A DNA stretch of 64,000 nucleotides from Lonicera japonica (GCA_021464415.1 CM038466.1:34378833-34442832); one strand, 5' to 3'. Shown: positions 47,504 through 59,228, counted from the stretch's first letter. Numbers and translations: made by a program. The notes: generated from the letters alone by a model not told the origin.

Positions 47504-47785
47504 CCCTCCCTCAAACTTGGCAGTCCTGCACGGACAAGTTTGCCAGTGAGAGAGACATGATGATGCTTATGCAGAGGCTAGATTGGCAAGCTGGTTGACA
47601 GAAGGAATGAAGCAAACCCGATGGCTGCCAAGAGCTACTTTCTCACGCACAAAATGATAATCCAATTCTACATGCTCGTGCGATCATGAAAAACTGGATT
47701 TGCGGCCATGTATGTAGCACTGAGGTTGTCACAATGCAGCAAAATTGGGAATTGAAGATGTGCACCAAGTTCATAAAGAAGGAAG
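47504..47785 (-). pseudogene. Ty1/copia RNase H C-terminus
   Basis: The minus strand reads [20 protein letters not shown] then [12 protein letters not shown] in one frame and, after a one-base deletion, [34 protein letters not shown] and stop in the next. This is the end of copia RNase H (CDN.SA....NPVFH.RTKH.E.DYHFVREKV). It continues from the RT at 49,209 onward, but about 75 residues of RNase H in between are missing, replaced by the insertion at 47,786-49,208. Confidence 0.8.
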
Positions 47786-49208
47786 ACTCGGGTTCGGAGC
47801 AGGTTTGGGGCGGACTAGAGTATATGCGGGTCGGGTTTGGTATTGGCCAAACCCACCCCATACCCGACCCGCCCCGCTCCAAAAGAAGCTTTTCTTCCTC
47901 TAACCTTCGTAACAGATTGGAACTATAGACCATAAAAATTCAGAGGAAGTAGGAAAATTAAGGAAATTTTACAAATCTACAAGCACATGCCATAAGCGGA
48001 TGGTGTATTATAGTTCACTAATTTTTTATATACATACATAATTCACTAATTCTTATCTATATACAAAATTCAGTAACACTAAAAGCTTAAAATCCCTAAT
48101 TTTATCTAAATCTTGCAAATCAACACATGCAAATGTGAGATCGAACTTTACCCGTGCCAGTGGTGCAGGAGGAGTAGTGGCGTGGCCGCGAGGGAGGTGG
48201 AGGAGGATTCATCGGAGCTACAGCGGCGTGCGTGGGACTGTCGACTGTGAGAGTGTGGCTGTGTGGGAGAGGGGAGAGAGAGACTGAGAGAGTGAGAAAT
48301 GAGTTGGAGAGGAACGGTGGTCAAACAATTGAGAGGGTTTAGGTTTTCTTTTTAAAAAACACTATATATGATTTATCTATATTATAAAATATTATTTTTG
48401 ACTAATTTTTTTTTAAATTATAAAAATTTAATAGTTAAAAATATATGTATTATAGTGTGCGTTAGTTCTACACTATTGGATGAGTATTATATACAAATCA
48501 AGATATTATACACATATCAAGATATCACATTAAAGTTAAAACACTCACACCAATAATATACAAACAATAAACTCTCACTTACTAATAAATTTTTTTACAT
48601 TAAAAATGTCATAACTTAAAATAAAAAATTTAAAATTTAATATTTAAAATCTACTAATTAAGATTAATTAAACAAGATCCATCGTGACTATATAATTATG
48701 CAAAAAAAAATTCAAGAAAAATTATTGTGTAACATTTACGGATGTACGTTATGTGTTTGTATATTATTGGTCATCTCAATCTGTCATTTTTATGACGTAC
48801 ATTATATGGTTGGATTATGATTAAAGAATTTTTTAAAAAATTAAAAACAAGTCGGTCCAATCCGATATACTATTAGTTTTTTCAGCATGAAGATATATAG
48901 AACTTACTTTATGATTGTTCACAACGTTAGATTAGACTAAACAATGGACTTAAAATAGACTGATGAAATTTGTCGATTTAAATTCGTCACACGTTAATTT
49001 TTTTTTATCCTATTATTAGATTTTTTTTTATTTTACGGTGCCAGATGGCACGGGTATACCCTAGTGTATATATATATGCAGGTCGAGTTGGATTTTTAAA
49101 AGATAAAACTTTAACCCGCTTCGAATCTGGTCTAAGGTTTTTTTTCAAAAATCCAAACTCGACGAATTGGGTGGAAACCCAATGGGTTGGGTTTTATTGC
49201 CATCCCTA
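47786..49208. mobile_element. hAT-like insertion within the copia element
   Basis: The right end TTGCCATCCCTA gives TAGGGATGGCAA on the other strand, a hAT-type terminus, followed inward by AAAACCCAACCC. The left end is rich in GGGTTCGG / CGGGTCGGGTTTGG but its first bases are lost. About 48150-48330 is a GC-rich segment followed by a GAGAGAGAGACTGAGAGAG block. No transposase was recognised. Neighbouring copia RNase H sequence was lost, so the event included a deletion. Confidence 0.6.
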
Positions 49209-51600
49209 CTGAAATTAGGATGTTTTTGGGGACTAAAAACTAAAGCCATAATCAAATGTTCCTTTGATGTAACAGAGGATGCGTTTGGCAGTAACAAGAT
49301 GTGGTTGGCGTGGTTGAATCATGAATTGAGAGATGGAGTTGACAGCGAAAGCAATGTCAAGACGAGTGATGGTGAGGTATTGCAGAGATCCAATAACTTC
49401 CTGAAAAGTTGTCGGATTATAAAGAATGTCACCTTCAAATGTAGAGAGGATGGTTTTGGCAGACATGGGGTTGCCAACAGGTTTACTAAGGAGTGTGTCA
49501 TTCTTTTGCAGTAAATCATGAGCATACAGAAGTTGACTTATATGAATGCCACCATTGAACCGGGTGACCTGCAAACCTAGAAAATAATGAAGAGTACCAA
49601 GGTCCTTGATATCAAAACCACGTCCTAACGCATCAATAAAACCTTGGAAGAGCTTATCATCACTACTAGTAACCATAATGTCATCAACATATAGTAAAAG
49701 GTAAATGATATTTAGTCTACGGCGAAAGATAAATAAGGACGAATCTGCTAGACTTTGCACAAAACTAATAGATAACAAGAAGGAAGTCATAAGATGAAAC
49801 CAAGCTCGTGGAGCTTGCTTGAGATCTTAGATCGCCTTATTGAGCTTGGAGACATAAGAGGGTCAAGTCTGATCAATAAACCTAAGTGGTTGCACAATAT
49901 ACACATCTTCTTTGAGATAGCCATGTAGAAAGGCGTTCTTGACATCCAATTGCCTAAGTGACCAGCCTTTGGATACAACAAGGGATAATACAGTACAGAT
50001 AACGGAAGGTTTAATGACATGACTAAAAGTTTCGTCATAGTCAATACCTAACTATTGATGAAACCCCTTTGCGACCGGTGAGCTTTGTGCCGCGTAATCG
50101 TGCCATTCGAATTGTGCCTGACTCGAAAGACCCATTTATAACCTACGGTATTTTGCGACGGAGAAGGAATGACCAATGTCCAGGTTTGATTTTTTAGCAG
50201 ACCATTGATTTCGTCGGCCATGGTTGCTCGCCAAACGTCTTGCTTGACTGCCTAAGTGTAACAAGTTGGTTCAGCACCAGCAATGGTATGTAATAAGGCT
50301 TAAAGAAGAGGATAGCGGATCGTGCTGTCACTCTGAACTTTATATGGAAGCATGCCATTACGAGATTGCATGACTATAGGGTGTCTTTGTAAAGAATGAG
50401 GCTTAATCACTGCTGAAATCGAGGAAAAGAGAGGTACGGTTGTGGTTCTTGAGTTGAACTAGGCGGCTGCAATTCTATAGAAATTGGTTCATCAGGCTGC
50501 TGCATCGTGTCGGTGATCTGCAAGGTGGTAGGGTTCGGCAGCACAGTGACTGATCGCCGGCGGTAGGTGATGAGTAGCGATGGGCTGACACTTTAAAAAG
50601 AAAACGGACTAGCTGGGTATTGAAAAGGAGGAGGACTATTGACTCGTGTGGGATGAATCGACACGTCTGATGAATTCTGGTTGAAATTAATGGGTTTTGG
50701 GCTTGGGCTATTGGATGGTGGATCCTGTGAACTAGAACTGAAATTGGGCTATAAATGTGAGTAAATTCATTAGGGCCTGCTACATAAACTATTTGTGCCA
50801 GTAAAATTCTATATGGAAAACTTATTTCGTTAAATAAAACATTTATAGACACATAGACTCAACTTGTGGAGGGATTTAGACAATAATAACCTTTGTGATG
50901 AGGACTGTAACATAAGAAAACACAATATATACTAGGACTTGATAATTTATTAGAGACATACGACCCAAGATAAGGAAAGCATGAATAACCAAATACACGG
51001 AGAGAGGAAAAGGATGGCGGCGTACCAAAGAGACATTGATGGGGGAGTGCCCCAATCAAGAGTGGACGTAGGAAGAAGATTGATGAGATGGACTAAAGTC
51101 AATAAGGCTTCAACCTAAAAATTTTGTGGAACGCCGACTGAGAGGGGAGTGGGAGTCATGGTGGCAATGTGGTGGTGTTTACGCTCGACAAGGCCATTCT
51201 CTTGAGGTGTATGAGGGCAAGAAAATCTCTATTGAATACCCAAAGCTTTGCAATAATGAGAAAAGGCATTATTGATGTATTCGGTCCCGTTGTCACTCTG
51301 AAGATATTTAATAGTGGAGGTAAAAATATTTTTAATCATCGTAACCAATGTTTGAAAATGAGTGAGAACTTCATTTTTACGGCACATGGGATAAATCCTA
51401 ATATAACAAGAGAATTCATTAGTGAAAAACACATAATACTTGAATCTAGTAACAAAAGTAGTGGGCGATTGGCAAACATCACTATAAATAATATAGAACG
51501 GAGTATTTGTAGTCTCTTTATTTGAATTGAAAGGTAATTGATGAGATTTACTAAGTGCACATTAGCGACAAAAAGAATAACTTACAACTTCATTTTATTT
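49209..51600 (-). pseudogene. Ty1/copia integrase and reverse transcriptase, decayed
   Basis: In minus-strand order: a CxxC-type end of the integrase zinc-binding region (CALSKSHQLPF, near 51560), IYSDVCQSP with the first catalytic Asp, LQSDNGTEYIN with the second, HTPQENGLVERKHHH with the Glu, LRVFGYSCFPYL, then RT with [12 protein letters not shown] debris (about 49900), LLLYVDDIMVTS carrying the catalytic DD, FLGLQVTRFNGGIHISQLLY and AKRILCYIKGTFDYG. Several frameshifts and stops split it into frames, the longest being 185 codons at 49233-49790. No gag or protease and no 5' LTR are found to the right, so it is 5'-truncated. Confidence 0.88.
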
Positions 51601-53520
51601 TTTATTTTCAATTCACTCTATATATGCATATAAATTGGCCCTTTCCTTGTTAATCAGCAAAAATCGATGTTGGCCAGCATCTCACAATGGTTTTGTGTTT
51701 AGGACACAATAAACTAAAATCGTCTTTATTATTGCTACCTTAGTGCCAAAGCAATTGTTGTTCTTTAATTTATTTTAGTGGTTTGATCGAATTTCTACCA
51801 TTATTTTGATTTTGATGTATGGATTTATCTTCCTGTATCAAGGTTTCGTAAATTCTTTTTAAATTTAAGTAAATTTCCATTGTCCATATACAATTTTTGT
51901 ATATCAAAATAGCAATTTTGTACTTCACTTTTGTCTTTGACTTGATAAAAATAAGATAAACAGTTTTTCTGTTTTTTTAGTTTGAGATATATTTCCATTT
52001 TTTCTTTCTCCTCATGCTTTTTGTTCCTTTTTATTTTTATTTTTTTAAAAAAACAGTAACATGGAAGGTCTAAATTTCTCTGTCCAACATTACAAGTCTA
52101 CTTTCCTTTTTAGAACAACATTTAGGTACCGAAATTCATGGTGAGAAACAAGTTTTGGTTCCAAACCATTGATCTTTGTATGATGTAAGAGCATGTGCTA
52201 CCTATAAATGCTCCATTACTATGATTTGAACTATAGTGCTTTTGGTAACGTACTTGGTTGCTTTGGTAATGCACTTGGCTTCTACGCACTTGCTGGATGG
52301 TAACGCACTTGGCTGCTGCATTACCAAGATGCTGCCAGTTACGTTAATTCAATTGGCACGCGAACTATTATTTGGGTCATAATAATAAGGGTGTGCCTAC
52401 TAACACTCTAAATAAATACTGTAGCACTCCAAAATTAATGTGCTGACACTTCATATGATTGAGGCTATTAGTAATTTATTTTATTTTTTTTACTTTGTAG
52501 TAAATTTGGATTGGTTTGCTCCACTTGTTTTATATTCCAAAGAACATTGGCTTTTGGCTGTGGGGATGAAGGGGGTGTATTGGATTTAGAATATATATGA
52601 CGTTTATAGACTTTTAAAGTTCATGAGTATTCAATTGAGATTTTAAAAAGTCTTTTAAAATCATGATGTATTCAATTGAGATTTTAAAAAGTCTTTTAAA
52701 ATCTTGATGTATTCAATTAGGATTTTAAAAAAATCCATCTAAATCTTATGGTATTCAAAAGTCTAATGACTTAGTAGGATTTTAATTATTGGTGGCTTTT
52801 GGTGGATTGTAAAGCTTTTTTTATATATAAAAATTCACATTGAAATCTTCTCACTTATCCAGAGATTTTAGATGGATTTCTAATTCCTTTAAGAACTTTG
52901 CTCAGCATTCTCTCTCTCTCCCCTTTCCCCCTCCCCCTCCCCATCTCTCTCTCAAATTCCAAATTTTTTATTATGTAATGAACGCATTTTTTTTTTCATC
53001 CCTATAAAGTCTTTATTCTCTCTTTTACTAATAATGTGGTTATTACGCATTAACATAATTTCAAATGGTTAGACAACTAATTATCGTTCAAATTTTTAAA
53101 AATAATTCATGTCAACTTCATTAAAAAATACTAGTAGGGTGAGAAGTCTAATTTGTGGGTGCATAAAATCATCCATAATTAAAGTCGGTTTACAAAAGTA
53201 AAATTCGGTTCACTTATTATGTAATAACTATTAATTTTTTACTGTAAGCGAAGGTTAGGGACATAACATAGTTTTTTTTTTGGTAATTCATTTTATGGAC
53301 TAACTCAGCATGCATTATTACACTTTTATAATACTCCAGATAGTAATCTGACCAAAATTCCAAAAACTTTAAGTACTCAATTTGGTTCAAATGTGGATTT
53401 TAAATTAATAGATATATACTGGAATAATAATGTTATAATTTATATTCACCTTGTAATCAAAATTCTTTTATTATTTATCCTTTGATTTTTTATTATAACT
53501 AATTTTTATGAGCGTGCATT
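51601..53520. other. AT-rich DNA with short-period repeats
   Basis: No gene seen. GTATTCAATTGAGATTTTAA plus AAAGTCTTTTAAAATC repeats about every 45 bp between 52625 and 52740. CTTGGCTGC/CTTGGTTGC with CGCACTTGG repeats at 52240-52320. 52570-52900 may be an old MITE. Confidence 0.45.
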
Positions 53521-53529
53521 GCACGTGAT

Positions 53530-54180
53530 TATTGTGCTTGACAAATGCCATTAACTATGCCCGTTTTGGTATTACCCGGCCCCTCCGGGCTAACATCATC
53601 CGTTCTCGTTGGGGGTCTTTGGAAGGGGAGCTGATTGATGATCCCTTCCAAATAAAGTGGTTCCGGTTCATGGATTCTGAGCCTACAGAGGAGAACATTA
53701 TCTTTGCGTACTAGATCTTGGACGAGGCTCGAATTGATTTGACCATTGAGGACCCTGCTTAGCCAACCCCTAGGGATTAGGCTTTTCTATATGATGTATC
53801 TCCCTTGTAATTTTCGGTGTTCTGAACCACCTTAATAATATACGAGGGACTGCTTATGGGAAATAATTTTCTTTATAATGTTTAAACCGGGCCTAAAGTC
53901 ATTTCTCAGGTTGCCTACGTTCCCCTTTTGATTTTTCAAAGAACAAAAGTTGAGTTGGGGCTCAGGTTTACGTAGTTCTTATCTATACATGTTACATCTA
54001 TTGGTAATACTTCTTCAAACGATCCATGTTGACTGGTGAATGTAGTAATTGTCCGTCCAAGTCAGTGAGTATGGCGGCACCCCCTGATATGATCCGGTCT
54101 AGCTCCAGTTTCTATTCAACCATGGTGGTTCATGGCATTCCAAATGATGATCCACACCTGATGAATTATAAGGATAGAGC
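53530..54180 (+). pseudogene. Decayed GC-richer segment, probably LTR-retroelement derived
   Basis: Base composition is clearly different from the AT-rich flanks. Two short open stretches (53532-53714, 54026-54244) carry protein-like sequence (GSLEGELIDDPFQIKWFRFM; SVSMAAPPDMIRSSSSFYST) interrupted by stops. The phrase GGTTGCCTACG...GGTTTACGTAGTTC recalls untranslated parts of plant gypsy elements. I cannot name the family. Confidence 0.3.
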
Positions 54181-54337
54181 ATGGAAATTCAAAAGGAATT
54201 CCATAGAATTTCAAGACTCCTATATTATTTCCTTAATTATTTAGGAGTTTATTTTAGTTATCTTATTTTATTATTCAATTAGGAATTAAATTAGTAGTTT
54301 CCTTTTTGAATAAGTTTCCTTATTATTTATTATTAGT

Positions 54338-55994
54338 TGACGCCGCTAAAATAGCGCGTTGCGATATAGCCCAAGTGCAGGCACGTCAAGTTGTAATATA
54401 GTCTCGGAAGTCCGAGTGTCGAACCACAGGGATAAGTGAAAAGGAATGGAATGGATTACGGATTAAGTGGTTTTCAGATTTTGTGTGAGTTGGATTTGTT
54501 GTGAAACAACGTAAATGTAAAACGGTTGCGAAAATTAATTAGAAAGCACTAAGGTAGGTGGAGATTAGTTACGATTTAAGAAACGGTGATCATTAGCTCA
54601 TACTAAGATTACAACACAAGGATTCTCGAGAAATGGGGAATGTTGGTGTATCTCTCAATAGCAAAGGGTGCGACGCTAGGCGACTCATTCCCGAATTGAA
54701 GCTATATCAAGAGAGAGACAAACGACATTCCACCAAAGACGAGGTTATCATTCCTACCTCTTAGCTATGGGTGTGAAGCAAGGCAACCCATTCCCGAAGA
54801 AGCTAATCCGAGATAGATATAACAAACTCATCATAAAAAAAAAGATTTAACATTAAGCAAGTGTGGTAATCTCATGATTTAAAGAATGAAAATTATAAAG
54901 TGAATCCTAACACTGGAACGGAATGAAGTTTATGGATAAATTCGTCAACTCATCGTTTATCACTTATGGTAGAAAATAAAGAGTCTAAGTATCACACAAA
55001 GTGTAAGAAGCACTCAATATATCAATAAATGAATCAAAGATAAGCTAAACAAATTTATAATCCATCTATGGAGTTTTGAGAACTATTCATAAATTCTATG
55101 AAGAGGGAAAAAGCTCCATGGATGGGGGAAAAAGACTACAAGCTTTCTAGAACCATATAAATATGTTGTATGTTCATTAACAACCAAGCACTAAATATAC
55201 AAGGCATATAAAGTCTTACTTTATTATGAATATACCTAGAAAGCTTGTAACAATGGAGGAAATGAAGAAGAAAAGGATTTACAACTATTTTTCAATCTTT
55301 AAACATGGATTGAGCCATAAATCACCGAATATTATATCGCAAACAACCTTCGTAACCTTAGTAATAGACTACTCCATAATAGATGCAAGAACAAATATTA
55401 TAGAAGAAGAAATCATTCTTACAAATTAAAAACTTACAAGAGAAATGAAGAACAACACCACAATGAGCTCTCACCTCTCTCTAGAACTCTAAGTGTAAAA
55501 AAAAACTAGATATCTTAGCCAAGAAGCTAAGAGAAAATAATATATATTAAAAGGTTGCAAAATATCTAACTAAATATCTAAAATAGCTTGAACCACTAAA
55601 ATAGCCCATTTTGGGTGTGAAATGGCCAAGTTGCAAGGGCCATGATCGATCATGGCCAACCCATGATCGATCATGGGGTCTTCTGCCTGAATGCCAGTTT
55701 GTACCATGATCGATCATGGTTAACCCATGATCGATCATGCTTCTGGGAAATTCCTCAGATCAGCATTTTGCGAGCTTTTCACTAGCGCTTGATCAATCAT
55801 TCGAAGGCCATTGCATACCATGCCTATAAACACATAGAAACACAACAAAAGCACACCTAGCGGGACGATGTTAGATACAAACTCGCCAAGACACTAATCT
55901 CGAGATAAGTGGATAATTAGGCATAATTAAAGCAACAAACGCGTCATGCGACTCTGGGAAAGAGTTTATGCATGACAATATTATGCGTTTATCA
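54338..55994 (-). mobile_element. 3' LTR of the Athila-type element, about 1657 bp
   Basis: On the minus strand it begins TGATAAACGCATAATATTG right after a polypurine tract and ends TTTTAGCGGCGTCA, so TG...CA. Near its end is the CCCTGTGGTTCGACACTCGG / ACTTCCGAGACTATATTAC block usual close to the end of Athila LTRs. The length fits Athila LTRs. It holds two pairs of CATGATCGATCATG palindromes 255-355 bp from its 5' end, that is in U3. The matching 5' LTR would lie beyond 64,000, so insertion age cannot be judged here. Confidence 0.8.
55641..55739. repeat. Palindrome array in the LTR: four CATGATCGATCATG
   Basis: Perfect 14-bp palindromes start at 55641, 55662, 55705 and 55726: two pairs, 21 bp within a pair, 64 bp from pair to pair. 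A worn version (CTTGATCAATCATT) at about 55789 continues the 63-bp rhythm. Confidence 0.97.
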
Positions 55995-55995
55995 A

Positions 55996-56010
55996 CTCCC
56001 CTCAACTTAT
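55996..56010 (-). promoter_or_regulatory. Polypurine tract next to the 3' LTR
   Basis: AAGTTGAGGGGAG on the minus strand directly precedes the LTR, the expected plus-strand DNA primer site. Two further AAGTTGAGGGG copies lie inside the element (minus strand, about 57047-57060 and 59117-59128). Confidence 0.75.
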
Positions 56011-57336
56011 CTCTTGCTAGTCCCTTAGCAAGACAAAAATATATACTTACAAAAATTAATATGCTATACAAAAAGTTATTAACTTCTAAGTTCCCAAAGA
56101 AGACGAGTTGCATCTCGTGAAGGTTTTCAGAAATGATACCTACAAACATAAGGAGTTTGATCATGATGAATGATGAGAATGAAGATTCAAGTTTCAATTT
56201 GCAAAGCAAAAGGCATTACTATCAATTTTCCAGAACGATGGACTTTTGAATGATTGTCTAATTCGCCTATCTCCTTTAGAACACAATCCCATATTCTTCA
56301 ATGCTCACATACTAGACTTCGATTCAAGCAATTCAATATAAACACAAAGAGTCATAGTCATTTGAGAAGGAAGAGAGAACTTTTTCAAAAACAAAAGCTC
56401 CGAGATTTATCAATTCTAAACACTTTCTTTATCTTTTCTTGGAAATTTTTGCTAAATTAGATCAGGGCGGTTTTCATCTCTATGAGGGGCAGCGGTCTCA
56501 CTTATGAAATTTCTCATTACTGCTCATTCATTGGAGCTTAAAGGAAGCTATTCACCCTTTCCCATATGGTAACCTTTACCCATCCGTAATATTAGACAAA
56601 GAGACTTAAGATTTAGTCAAGTGAAGCTTTAAGTCAATATTAGGATAAAAGTCATCCAAGTTATCAAAGTGCTATGCTTTTGCCCTCTCATTGGAGGATC
56701 TTTTCGAAAGAGCTTCCATCATTTTTGGACAAAAATTCCTCCTCTCAATGAAAATAAATCTAAGTGTTATTACCGAATTGGAAACAACCAAAGCAATCTA
56801 GCATGTGGAGCAAGAGAATATAACGGGATATGAGACTAAGTGGAGCAAGGCAATTTAGATTATCATTCAAATTCCTATCTAGATCAAAGATTTCAAGCCA
56901 AAAGCTAATGAAACAATAATCTACATCGAACAAAATATCAATCAATCATCAATTTTCAAACTTCTCAAAAAAAAATTGAACAAATCTCTTCTACTCATGG
57001 GAATGACTGATAGCAAGCCAAACAAAATAAACACAAAATAAACGTACCCCCCTCAACTTGAAACACACATTGTCCTCAATGTAAAGAGAACAATAACAAC
57101 GCACGGAAGGGCTACAATGGCTTTGCTCTCTATGAGGCAAAAATAAGAGATGAACAAAAACTATTCACAAAACGGGTTAGAATTAGAATTCGAAAACAAA
57201 AACCATAACATTCAACTAATAAAACCAAGTTCTAAAGTTAACATCATGTCAGGAATCTAATACAACCCAAAAGGAATAAAATAAAACTAAGCATAAATAT
57301 AACTACTTAAAGAGTTTTCAGGCTATCTCATCATCA
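56011..57336. other. Non-coding stretch between ORF3 and the 3' LTR
   Basis: No ORF of note in 1.3 kb, as in other Athila-type elements, which have long untranslated DNA before the 3' LTR. Contains an internal polypurine tract CAAGTTGAGGGGGG at 57047-57060 (minus strand). Confidence 0.7.
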
Positions 57337-58536
57337 TCACATCTCAGGTGGTGGGGGTGGTGGAAAACGACCATACAACGCCTCGAACTGCTGGCGTATG
57401 AACTCCTGCTGGGTCGCCATCTGAGCTGCAACTCGTGCCTCGACCTGGGCTGCAATATCTGCCTCCAAACGGTCCTGACGCAATACCATAATCTCTACCC
57501 TCTCGTTGACGCTAGCAAACCCGGTTTGCATCAAAGCAGTCATCTGCTCAAACTGCTCTCTAATGAACTCCCTATTGTCATCCACAGGCCCAGAGCTTGC
57601 CCTTCTTCTACGCCTTGACTGACTCGGAACATCCGCTCCTGCTTCCTCTGCCCCTTCTTCTTCGCTATCACCCTGTTGTGGTGCGGCTGTGGAAGAACTC
57701 GGCCTGTTCCTCAGTTGACCAGCGGCTCGAGTTTGGGTGGACCTATTCAGCGGTGCCCTAGGCATTTTCTTCACATCGTCGGCTCTCTCAATTACCCCCG
57801 CTCGCAAACAGACCTTAATGATCAAAGACCCAAATTTGATTGTTTCATTGTGGGCAACCAAATCGATGATTCGCGCTATTCGCCCAATGATATGACGCAA
57901 CAAGCAGCCGCGCTTGTTCGTTGCTATGGCGTATAGTACATAAGCCTTAGACGGGTAAAGGTGCTGGGTATGGGAAGTTGGGTCCAAAGCGTTGGCAATT
58001 ACCAGCCAAAGAGTTCTAAATCCCTCCCGTATGTGGCTCCTATCGAATTGGTTCCCAATCCATTCTCTGGGTTCACCGGCTAGAAATGTGGCTAGATCGC
58101 TAGGCCTCGGCTCTAAATAGTTGGTAGTGTCCGAATAGGGGAGGTCATGAGCATTAGGTGGCAAAGCTGAGATTCCCGTAATCTCAGTCAAAACTTCGAG
58201 GTTAAACGGAACCGTTCTGCCTCGAACATGAGCGACATATGTATATGGTGTGTCGGGAACTTGAATCAAACTTGCAATAAATTCACGACAAATGGTGAGA
58301 TTACATTGAGTACCTGGTTGACGCAAGTAGTTAATCCACCCCGGATATTGCTCAAACGTTGCTCGTTGGGGGAAATCGTCCAGCGTACCGATGAAGACCG
58401 GCCTCTCTATCACTACCGTCCTCGTCTTGAAGGCGTAGTTCCACCACTCAAATTCTTGACGGCTCTGAAATCCGCGATAGCCGCCTCTCGCGGCTTCAAT
58501 GGTAAGCGGCTTAGTGGGAGGGTTGGAGGAAGACAT
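57337..58536 (-). CDS. Athila-type element ORF3, putative plant transposon protein (Transposase_32-like)
   Basis: Intact 399-codon frame downstream of pol. The central part (about residues 80-240; REFIASLIQVPDTPYTYVAH, VRGRTVPFNLEVLTEITG, REWIGN, LWLVIANALDPTSHTQHLYP, SKAYVLYAIATNKRG) resembles the Pfam putative plant transposon protein domain found in plant gypsy-type elements. Its function is unknown. After it come an acidic patch (GDSEEEGAEEAGAD, about 290-303), a basic SRRRRRAS (about 307-314) like a nuclear localisation signal, a predicted coiled coil (about 322-388) and a polyproline tail. No signal peptide or membrane segment is seen, so it does not look like an envelope protein. It is bracketed by the palindrome arrays. 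Confidence 0.8.
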   Translation of the reverse strand: MSSSNPPTKPLTIEAARGGYRGFQSRQEFEWWNYAFKTRTVVIERPVFIGTLDDFPQRATFEQYPGWINYLRQPGTQCNLTICREFIASLIQVPDTPYTYVAHVRGRTVPFNLEVLTEITGISALPPNAHDLPYSDTTNYLEPRPSDLATFLAGEPREWIGNQFDRSHIREGFRTLWLVIANALDPTSHTQHLYPSKAYVLYAIATNKRGCLLRHIIGRIARIIDLVAHNETIKFGSLIIKVCLRAGVIERADDVKKMPRAPLNRSTQTRAAGQLRNRPSSSTAAPQQGDSEEEGAEEAGADVPSQSRRRRRASSGPVDDNREFIREQFEQMTALMQTGFASVNERVEIMVLRQDRLEADIAAQVEARVAAQMATQQEFIRQQFEALYGRFPPPPPPEM

Positions 58537-58833
58537 AATGGAGGAATGCTATTTTAGAGGAGGTGGAGAGGAGGAATTTGAAGCTTTGAGTTGCTAGGGC
58601 TCGAAAATGGTGATGAGAGAGGGAAAAAAAGGATTTTTGAGATGGGTTTGATGATTGAGGTTTGAAATTGGAAGATTTGAGGGTTGATTCTAGGTGGGGG
58701 AGGTTGGTAATGGTGTTTGGGGAAGGTTTGGGATCAAAGGGGGGGGGAGGGGCTAGGGTTTGGAAGAGATTTGGGAGAAGGGGAAGTGCAAAATGGGGGT
58801 TTTAGAAACGGCGCCCCTGTTTTATTACGGGAC

Positions 58834-59057
58834 CATGATCGATCATGGTATACCCATGATCGATCATGGGTCATTCTGCCCAGTTGATCTTTTGTACAAT
58901 GATCGATCATGGGATTTCCATGATCGATCATGCTGCCTTCTGACCAAATGCTCCATCTTCCATGATCGATCATGGAATTACATGATCGATCATGCTCTAT
59001 GCTGCCTGAGAAAATTTTCACCCATGATCGATCATGGGTAGGGCATGATCGATCATG
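58834..59057. repeat. Palindrome array between pol and ORF3: eight CATGATCGATCATG
   Basis: Palindromes start at 58834, 58855, 58898 (first base changed), 58919, 58961, 58981, 59023 and 59044. They form four pairs, 20-21 bp within a pair and 62-64 bp from pair to pair. The spacers between pairs share a TCTGCC / CTGCCT word but otherwise differ, while the palindromes are nearly invariant. Confidence 0.97.
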
Positions 59058-59228
59058 GACCAATCTGCCAGCCAAAAATTTTCTTTGCTTTTTTTGATCT
59101 AAAACACCTTATTTCTCCCCTCAACTTGGTCCGTTCAGACTTAATGACACCCGACTCTTCGATGACAATTCCTGAAACTCAAAAACACTAACAAAAACAA
59201 ACATTATTTACAAAATTGACCCATGCCT

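Noticed and set aside
57337..58536. ORF3 as an envelope protein
   Set aside because: There is no signal peptide, transmembrane helix or cysteine pattern. The sequence instead resembles the plant transposon protein domain with an NLS-like patch and coiled coil.
58834..59057. Could the palindrome arrays be a CRISPR array?
   Set aside because: The repeats are 14-bp perfect palindromes paired at 21 bp inside a plant retrotransposon. There are no cas genes or uniform spacers, and the host is a eukaryote.
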